Shown here: positions 57,130 to 64,000 of the stretch, piece after piece
Position numbering within the stretch: the first letter of the stretch is position 1
Layout of the letters: each line of letters begins with the position of its first letter
From: Diadophis punctatus similis
Taxonomy: Eukaryota; Chordata; Lepidosauria; Squamata; Dipsadidae
Direction: 5' to 3'
Assembly: GCA_023053685.1 (NCBI GenBank)
Contig: JALIGW010000022.1
Location: 2,363,001-2,427,000, forward strand
DNA: 64,000 bases
The notes under the pieces: model-generated
What the model saw: the letters and a program-made list of their open reading frames with translations, nothing else
Told to the model about the DNA's origin: nothing
Database searches by the model: none
Program-made: the position numbers and the translations under genes

Positions 57130-57450
57130 GTAAGTAGCTGGAAACAGAAAGCATGAAAGGGCATCTAAGAGTGATTCTTGCCTCGTTCATTAGAGGATCA
57201 CAGAGACAGAAGGGAAAATCTAATCAGCATTCAGGTTCTTGGTGTAGCAAAACTGTGCACCTCACTTTTTAACATCATGTCGTTTGCCCTGTGAATATCT
57301 CCAGGCTCATAATTTCTTCTTCATTTCCTTCAAGAGAATTCCACTATTTCCATAGCATGTTTAGATGAAGACACACATTACGATGAGCAGGGTGTGGCAC
57401 TAGAAGACCTCTATGGTCCCTTCCAACCCACTTTTTCTGTGTTCTGTGTT

Positions 57451-57720
57451 CAGAATGGCTGTTGTGGTCCACCAGCGGCCAGCAGAGCTGGCAGCAGATT
57501 CGGACAGTGAGGAGGTTGGGGAGGAACCTGGGCCAGTCCTGGAGTCTGGGGAAGGCTCTGACAAGTGCTCTGCGTTGGAGGCAGAGATGGGGCCAGGGCC
57601 GTATGACAGTTATCAGTTGCCTTTGGAGTCAGACGTCAGTGAGGCAGACGAACAGCTGGAGCCTGTTCCAATGTGCGCATGTGCAGAGCTGCCAGACAAA
57701 GGGAACAGCTAAGGAACAAG
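57451..57720 (+). mobile_element. Partial LTR with acidic ORF
   Basis: Begins ggctgttgtggtccaccag like the LTRs at 14228 and 24142, and contains an acidic frame (ELAADSDSEEVGEEPG...). The right end is missing. Confidence 0.5.
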
Positions 57721-58447
57721 GGTCAACTTTCTTTTATTTCACATGGAAATTTTGTGAAACCCAAAAAAGGAGATTTTCAACTCATCTGAAATATTTCACA
57801 AAGAAAAAGTCTACCTTAATAACCTGGTCTACTACTTCGTGTTACAAAGCACATGCAACACACTTATTCTGGCTATTAAGCTATTCTGCAGTTTCCATAA
57901 TACAATGTGGTAAGCAGATCAAATAGCTCACATTCACACCACTTAGTAATCCCTAGAACAATTTAGAGAAACCTCATCAAGATGAAAGACATCTAGGTTT
58001 GAAGTTGTTGTGTCAGTGCAGCTGGTAGGCTTGTCCTTGACTTGGTTCAGTAACTAGCATGAACTCAAAGTCACATATGAAATGTGATCACATTCTGTAA
58101 GGTTCCCGAAGGAGCTTTAACTCCAGAGCTAGGTCTGTTAAAGGCCCTCTGTTCTCAGCAACAAACTTCATGCATCAAGGCATGAATCCACGCAAGCATT
58201 TTTCTCTGCGCACATTATGGATGTGTGAATTTGGGAAGGATATTGAAGAGAAAGTCTAACAGTTAATACAAATGTGTGTTTTTAGCAAATATCACTATGT
58301 GTTGTGTGAAAGAATGCATGGATTTTTTTAATCTGGAGAATGAAGGACTTCATATATCTGATGCTGAAGATGGTGCTGATGGCACAGTTTGAGAAGTCCT
58401 AAGTATAACCACATCAGAGTAGAATGTTACCTTTTGTTTCCCCTTAG

Positions 58448-58480
58448 AGCTTGAATGAGGGTGATAAGGGTGCAGTGATG
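58448..58480 (+). CDS. Microexon B12 (33 nt), absent from copy A
   Basis: Codes for SLNEGDKGAVM, phase 0-0, between 'ccttag' and 'gtaagtag'. The intron after it matches the intron after A11. The next phase-compatible acceptor downstream is the CRD3 exon at 59204. Confidence 0.82.
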
Positions 58481-58787
58481 GTAAGTAGCTTTTGTTTGTT
58501 TTCTGCCTTTGCTTTCTTTCCCATTCTTCTTCCGTCCAAATAGGCAACCTGCTTCATTCTTCTACCTAAACCTTCGACTCCCCCGAGCATAATCACAACA
58601 GGAAGAGCCCAAATATTTGGCCTGTTTTTACCTTCTTTTCCAATTGATCCCTTAAAAATTGGCCAAATCTCCCATACCTGTTTGGGGCTTGATACTCCAC
58701 ACACACCCCTTTAACACTATTCTTCCCTCCCAATGTGCACAGTTACAGCAGCCACCCCACCCATCCACAGATGAAACACAATTTTCC

Positions 58788-58910
58788 TACAAAAAACTCC
58801 AGAAATGCAGAGAAAAACACAGATGCTCTCTTGGTCCCACCAGCCAGACCCAGTTGGCACTTGCAATGTTTCTCTTTTCCTTAGGGGTTCCTCCAGTGCA
58901 TGGAGAGATC
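58788..58910 (+). promoter_or_regulatory. Decayed galectin promoter and start before CRD3
   Basis: Homologous to 30742-30863 and 62952-63066. The TATA box reads TACAAAAA (58788), and the leader ATG reads ATC (58908-58910). So CRD3 cannot use this start. Confidence 0.55.
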
Positions 58911-59203
58911 GGATGTGACGCTGGCATTCAGCCAGTCTTGCTCAAACCACTGATCACCCACAGAGTTAAAGCAGCACCAGTCCATGGCTGCACTTCTGGT
59001 GCTTCCTCCACGCCTTCCTCCCCCTGCCATGTTGGGGGGGGGGATTAATCCTTAGCAGAGGCCCACCCAGGAAGTCTTCATTTGACTCGGAAGCCATATA
59101 GAAAGGCTGATACAAGGCACAGGTTGTGGTTGGCTGGTTTGAAAGTCAAAGTTGTGTTTTGCAATAAAGTCACTGGTTTGGCTCATCATTTTCTGTCTTC
59201 CAG

Positions 59204-59292
59204 ACTCTCCCTTACCATCATCCTGTCCCTGGCGGACTCCATCCTGGGATGTCTATATATGTTCAAGGCACAGTGCTCAAAGACAGCAATGG
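59204..59292 (+). CDS. Galectin CRD3, first exon (89 nt)
   Basis: Codes for TLPYHHPVPGGLHPGMSIYV..., ending KDSNG. The start TLPY matches the first base of this exon in galectin-4. Phase 0 in, 2 out. It directly follows array B and is in frame with B12. Confidence 0.88.
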
Positions 59293-59621
59293 GTAAAATT
59301 CCTTTGCGGGCTCGCAGGAAGGGCAAGATGCTACCTTATTCAAAATAATAGTAATAAGACTATTACGTTGTTAAGGATAGCCTGAATAATCCAAATTCTG
59401 CCTTTCTTAATTTTCCTGCTTCTTCCAACTCCAACTAAGCTATGCGGGTTAGGAATTTTGAGTTTTCTCTTAAAGCAAAGCAAAATTATCCTACCAATTG
59501 TAGCTTTAGAGCAATGGAGAAGCGAGTGGGGGGGGGAGCAGAACCTTCCTCTGAGATTGCTATAAACCCTCCCCCCCTTCCCCATTTTATTTTGCTCTTC
59601 TTTTCCCCCTCTTTGCTCCAG

Positions 59622-59823
59622 ATTCGCTGTGGACTTTGCCTTTGCAGAGTATCAGGGGGCCGATATTCCCTTCCACTTCAACCCTCGCTTTAAGAGGGGG
59701 AATACAGTTGTGCTCAACACATTTGAGTCTCACAGGTGGGGAAAGGAAGAGAGACGCACGATGCCCTTCCGGAAGGGCGAGCATTTTGAGATCATCTTCA
59801 TTGTCACTGAGGGTGGATACCAG
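59622..59823 (+). CDS. Galectin CRD3, central exon, all binding residues kept
   Basis: Contains DIPFHFNPRFKRGNTVVLNT, then RWGKEERRTMPFRKGEHFE. All seven canonical residues are present: His, Asn and Arg of HFNPR, Asn of VLN, and Trp, Glu and Arg of WGKEER. This is the only CRD in the window with a complete set, so beta-galactoside binding is expected. Phases 2 in, 0 out. Confidence 0.9.
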
Positions 59824-60199
59824 GTTGGTACACGTGACAGAGACCTCTTTGGGACTGAAGGGGGGCTCTTGATTCCCCCCTCCAGAATTCGCTATTTGTC
59901 TGGAATGAACCACAAATATATTGTATCACTAAGTTAATATTTCATCACTGTCGTAATGCAAACAGTCACTAAAGGAGGATGACCTATAGCTGAATGGAAA
60001 ACATTTGGGTCCAGGGGGAAAAAGATAATTATCGGCGAAAAAAGGCCTCTCCCTTATTACGTTTATTTATTTATGACCTTTTTGACCCCTCTGTGGCCAC
60101 TCTGTTCAGCTTTCGGCTGGGATGTGTTTATGGCAAGAATAAACAGATTTTCCTGCAAAGAAAATGAGACTTGATCCCTTCTGCTTTGTCCTCTGACAG

Positions 60200-60334
60200 A
60201 TCCTGGTGAACAGGAAGCGGTTCTACGTCTTCAGGCACAGAATTCCACCACAAAGTGTGCAGTTTATTAAAGTTGCTGGAGACCTGGAGCTGCAGTCCCT
60301 GAATGTGACAACAGGACCAATGACAGGGAACATG
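60200..60334 (+). CDS. Galectin CRD3, third exon (135 nt)
   Basis: Codes for ILVNRKRFYVFRHRIPPQSV... with GDLELQSLNV and GPMTGNM at the end. Phase 0 at both ends, donor gtaagt. Confidence 0.88.
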
Positions 60335-60660
60335 GTAAGTGTCTGCTATTGACAAGTCGGCTCCGCCTGATCCTTGATCTTTCTTTCTTTGGGAATGGAT
60401 TCTGGGTTGGTTCAATCCCCATGCTGCCACTTTCTCTTTCTCCCCTCCAGTTGCTCTTCCTGTACACCTTTCTTGACCCCGAACAATGGCTGCCCCTCTG
60501 GGTCCTCATTTGACGTGGCTTACATCAATGCATGCTAGCAAAAATAACCATCCAAGGGTGATACCGGGATCAGCAACTGCACAGGGAGAAAATTTACTCG
60601 AGGCCAAAGTCCTGCACTTCCCCCTTGCAGATGTCCATAAAGTAGAGTTTCTAAACCTTG

Positions 60661-61265
60661 ACAATGGAGATTCTCAGTCCTCCAGGTCATGGTTGTCCCA
60701 AAGGTGCTTTTTCAGGAGGCAACTGGACTTTCTTGTTTTTTGATTTTGAAGATGTTTCACTTCTCATCCAAGAAGCTTCTTCAGCTCTGACAGGACAATG
60801 GGGAAGGGAAGGATTTATACTCCTTGCAGACAGCTGGTCATTTGCATCCTTTTAGAGAGTCATTGAGGCCACTTGGAGGTTTGTCTGTGTCCTCAGGCTC
60901 ACCTGAGTAGCGCAAATGGGTGTGGAGCCTTCTTGGAACTGCTGAAAGGACTGTATTGTAGAGTGGAGATAGAAGGTACCGTATCCTTCCCCTTCTGTTG
61001 AGAGCGGGCTGTTCAATTTTGACATAGATGGCCTCTTTGACCCCTCTTTCAAGCCAGCCGTCCTGTCTGTCCAAAATGTGGACTTTGCTGTCTTCAAAAG
61101 AGTGATCGAGTGGCCTCAACGACCCTCTAAAAGAATGCAAGGAATATAAATTCTTCCATTGTCCACAATCCTGTCAGAGCTGAAGAAGCTTCTAGGATGA
61201 GAAGTGAAACACTTTAAAGAAAAAACAAAGTCCAGTTGCTGTTTCAAAAAGCACCTTTGGGTCAA
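60661..61265 (-). mobile_element. Penelope-like element fragment
   Basis: The minus strand codes for HILDRQDGWLERGVKEAIYV, then PALNRRGRIRYLLSPLYN, like the C-terminal endonuclease end of Penelope-like elements. It is bracketed by inverted copies of 'agaagcttcttcagctctga' (60770 and 61180), typical of their terminal repeats. Confidence 0.6.
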
Positions 61266-61274
61266 CCTTGGTAA

Positions 61275-61715
61275 CTTTATGTTTGTTAGTTAGTTAGTTA
61301 GTTAGTTAGTTTGTTTGTTTGTCAAGCATGTATTAGATAACATACAGTATATAGGTATAAACATGATTTGAATACATGAAATGAATACAAATAAAAGGGA
61401 ACATTAGGACAGGGATGGTAGACATGTTGGTGCTCTTAACCTTTAAGACCTCTTAGGAATGGGGTGAGGTCAACAGTAGACAGACTTAGGTTAAAGTTTT
61501 GGGGGTTTGGAGATGAAACCTACAGAGTCAGGTAGTCCATTCCAGGCATTGATCACTCTGTTGCTGAAGTCCTATTTTCTGCAATTGAGTTTGGAGTGGT
61601 TTACTTTAAGTTTGTATCTATTGTGTGCTCGTGTATTGTTGTGGTTGAAGCTGAAGTAGTCATTGACAGGAAGGATGTTGTAGCAGATAATTTTATGAAC
61701 TACGCTTAGGTCATA
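61275..61715 (-). mobile_element. Non-LTR LINE 3' fragment (Rex/CR1-like)
   Basis: Tail (GTTA/GTTT)n and 'gtcaagcatgtattag' at the left; then the reverse of the conserved block seen at 23300-23520. Confidence 0.7.
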
Positions 61716-62039
61716 CCATCATATATGTTGTGTAGTCTCAACTCCCAGAATGGCTTAGAAGATGCCCACATATCCTTATTACCAGACAGGGAGTGTGTAG
61801 TGACTGACCATGGCAAGTTGCCTCTGGCTTCACAAGCTTAGAAGTCTGCTGCGTGTACTTTTTCCAGACTCTGACAAATGGGGTGATAACTTTCTGTGAA
61901 TAATGCACAAAATAAGTTTGGGCCAAGGCCACTGTGTAATTTTTTGCTTCGTGCCAATAGCTTTCTATGGTTTTGAAAAATTGGGTGACAATCCCCAGTA
62001 GTCTATTAATAGCTGAGTTCAGTTGCTTGTCCTGGTGCA

Positions 62040-62105
62040 GGAGAGGGAGGGAGGGAGGGAGGGAGGGAGGGAGGGAGGGAGGGGAGAGAGAGAGAGAGAG
62101 AGAGA
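62040..62105. repeat. (GGGA)n (GA)n microsatellite
   Basis: Purine tract in the intron between CRD3 and the linker exon. Confidence 0.95.
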
Positions 62106-62437
62106 TTCTCCTGCTATGATCAGTTTAGCCCCGCAAGATTAACGAAACACATTTAATCTGTTTCCTCGATTCACACACAGAGTCATTTGCAAGAGGCTAA
62201 GCCACCTCTCCAAAAGTAACCAAGTTGACCAAATGGTACCATGAAGGCTTCAACTGACCTTGGGTGACTGGGCCACACAAACTCGGCCAAGTTGTCTTCT
62301 TATCTTTTAGGATACGATATGGGCCACCGCTAAATCTTCCTGTAAATACTCGAAAGGAAAAAAGGGGGTCCAGGGCTAGAGATTTTGGGAAGAAAAACGG
62401 GATTTTTAACAGCCTGTTTGGATTTCTCTCCCACCAG

Positions 62438-62467
62438 ATAACAGCCTCTCCTGAAATCTACCACTTA
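62438..62467 (+). CDS. Galectin linker microexon, copy B (30 nt)
   Basis: Codes for ITASPEIYHL, phase 0-0, between 'tcccaccag' and 'gtaagtac'. Paralogue of 35448. Confidence 0.8.
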
Positions 62468-62951
62468 GTAAGTACCAAGAGACTTGCTAACCCAGCCTGT
62501 CTTTCCTTAAAAGTGATACTTCAGCTGACAGGGAATACTGGCTCTTAGCCGGTATTTTAGTCCCGGGGATCAAGCCTGTGGCACAGTCGCAGTCTCTACG
62601 TGGGGGAAGGGCTGCTGCTTCTTCCTTCAAATATATCTGTGAAATCCGATTACTTGCTCTGCAGTTTGGCATTGGCTTCCCTTTGGCTTACCACCAGCAG
62701 CAGCAGCAAGGGTTCCTGGGTGTCGCGGTGAAGCAAAGCCAAGTTCCCGATCTACTGAGGGATTGTGAAGTTGAGGTGGCTTGTGACATAAAGGCTTATG
62801 CTTTCGGTCAAAGCAGGCTTATTGGAAGCAATGAAAATATTGGTCACTTATTTGTCAAAAGAAATTGGCCACCCTTTTTAACACAATTCCTCCCCCCCAA
62901 TGTTCCAGCAAAAGTCCCACCCACCCGCCAGCCGATGAACCACGGTTCTCC

Positions 62952-62959
62952 TATAAAAG
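62952..62959 (+). promoter_or_regulatory. TATA box upstream of CRD4
   Basis: TATAAAAG in the same block as upstream of CRD2. A leader ATG in good context follows at 63064 (gagATGG, MGKEAGTQPVLLNP), again with ctgagc where a donor would be expected. Confidence 0.5.
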
Positions 62960-63203
62960 CTCCAGAAATGCAGAGAAAAAGACCAACTCTTGGTCCCATC
63001 AGCCTGTCCCTCACACTTGCAAAGTTTCTCCTTTCCTTAGAAGTTCCTCCAGTGCAGGGAGAGATGGGAAAAGAGGCTGGCACCCAGCCAGTTTTGCTCA
63101 ATCCACTGAGCGCCCGTAGAGCTAAAGCAGAACCGGTCCATGGTGGCAGTTCTGGTGCTTTCTCCAGACTCTCCTTCCTTTGATACATTGTGGGGGATTA
63201 ATC

Positions 63204-63471
63204 CAGAGGTGGGATTCAGCAGGTTCTGACCAGTTATGGAGAATTGGTAGCGGAAATATTGAGTAGCTCGGAGAACTGGTTGGCCTCTGGCTGGCCCCGA
63301 CCCCATCTATTATCTGCCTCCCGAGTCCCAGCTGATCGGGAGGAAATGGGGATTTTGCAGTAATCTTCCCCTGCCACGCCCACCAAGCCATGCCCACCAA
63401 GCCACGCCCACCAAGCCATGCCACACCACGCCCACAGAACCGGTAGTAAAAAAAATTGAATCCCACCACTG
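63204..63471. mobile_element. hAT-type element with 8-bp TSD
   Basis: cagaggtgggattcag...tgaatcccaccactg, flanked by gattaatc (63196-63203) and gatgaatc (63472-63479), 7 of 8. The paralogous empty site 'ggattaatccttagcagagg' is at 59042. Confidence 0.88.
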
Positions 63472-63633
63472 GATGAATCCTTATCAGAGGCCTCCCAGGA
63501 GGTCTTGGTTTGACTTGGAGGCCACATGGAAAAGACGATACAAGGCACGAGTTGTGGTTGGCTGGTTTGAAAGTCTTAAGTTGTTTTTTGCAGTTAAGTC
63601 ACTGGTTTGGATCATTATTTTCATGTCTTCCAG

Positions 63634-63722
63634 GCTCTCCCTCATGATCAAACTGTCCTTGGTGGACTCCATCCTGGGATGTCTGTATATGTGAATGGCA
63701 CAGTGCCCGAAGACAGCAACAG
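63634..63722 (+). CDS. Galectin CRD4, first exon (89 nt)
   Basis: Codes for ALPHDQTVLGGLHPGMSVYV..., ending EDSNR. Phase 0 in, 2 out, donor gtaatg. The first block (LPHDQTVLGG) departs from the LPYxxPxPGG consensus. The other exons lie beyond the window. Confidence 0.82.
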
Positions 63723-64000
63723 GTAATGTTCCTTTGGAGGCTCACAGGAAGAGCAAGATGCTACCTTACTCAAAATGATAATCATAGGATTATTATGTTG
63801 TTTAGGATAGGTTGTATAATCCAAATTCTATGCCAAGATTAAAGCCTTTCTTAATTCTTCAGCCAGTTCCACTTCCTGATTCTTCCAAGTCCAACTAAGT
63901 CATGAGAGTTAGGAACGTGATTCTTCCCTTCGAGCAACACACCAGAGCAAAGGAGAAGGAAGGGGCAGAACTCTACTCTGAAATGCCTGTACTCCCCATT

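Larger units (their letters stand above)
43616..58480 (+). other. Microexon array B with signal-peptide exon (13 exons)
   Basis: One initiating exon and twelve microexons of 33, 36, 36, 39, 72, 39, 36, 36, 39, 69, 33 and 33 nt, all + strand and all phase 0, give 184 codons without a stop. The predicted product is a secreted, mostly helical, Cys-poor chain: most units start with Asn, Ser or Asp and end with a hydrophobic pair such as KLM, EII or KLI, so the hydrophobic end residue recurs every 11-13 positions. The design (signal peptide exon, then many symmetric exons of 36 nt or so) is that of schistosome micro-exon genes. No stop-containing last exon is seen before CRD3 at 59204, which is in the right phase to follow. 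No family is recognised. Confidence 0.85.

Noticed and set aside
43616..58480. Assignment of the microexon product to a known venom or antimicrobial family
   Set aside because: No Cys framework or motif of a known family is visible; naming one would be guesswork.
1..64000. tRNA genes suggested by A and B boxes
   Set aside because: All matches lie in SINE heads followed by the SINE tail; no complete tRNA cloverleaf was seen.

Overview
The window is vertebrate nuclear DNA, most likely from an advanced snake. Evidence: a pentanucleotide (ATAGA)n tract joined to a CR1-L3 3' end at 27.57-27.8 kb, an arrangement known from colubroid snakes; tRNA-derived SINEs with a Bov-B-like tail; CR1, L1, RTE, Penelope-like, DIRS and Copia fragments; many short hAT-type elements with 8-bp target duplications, one SPIN-like. 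There are no bacterial genes, tRNAs, rRNAs or CRISPR arrays.

The genes lie on the + strand in two tandem, collinear copies. Each copy starts with a series of tiny exons and continues into galectin carbohydrate-recognition-domain (CRD) exons. Copy A (before position 1 to about 39.2 kb) has 11 microexons (1162-22746), two N-type CRDs (26599-29203 and 31161-33196), a 30-nt linker exon, and a C-type CRD ending in TAA at 38920 with a poly(A) signal at 39189. Copy B (43.6 kb to beyond the window end) has an initiating exon for a signal peptide (43616-43666), 12 microexons (44400-58480), one well preserved N-type CRD (59204-60334), a 30-nt linker exon and the first exon of another CRD (63634-63722).

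All 23 microexons are 33-72 nt, multiples of three, open and phase 0 on both sides. All have AG acceptors and GTAAG donors. Each sits in an intron module that resembles its neighbours, so the arrays grew by repeated duplication of an intron-exon unit and the whole locus then duplicated. Between copies A and B, about 62 of 156 codons differ by amino acid and only about 6 silently (hand count), while splice sites and introns stay alike. This points to a fast-evolving secreted protein built like the micro-exon genes of schistosomes. I recognise no family for the microexon peptides.

The first CRD exons also start in phase 0, so signal peptide, microexons and CRD can be joined in one frame. That would be a secreted galectin, unusual for a family that normally lacks signal peptides. 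The CRDs next to the arrays (CRD1, CRD3) have lost the TATA box and ATG that CRD2 and CRD4 still carry upstream, which fits capture of these CRDs as 3' exons. The joining is inference; no transcript data are available here.

Most of the rest is introns filled with transposons. Notable are a 2.8-kb L1 insertion that contains four consecutive long hairpins, an internally deleted Copia element, a DIRS fragment, three solo LTRs, and paired filled and empty insertion sites between the two copies.
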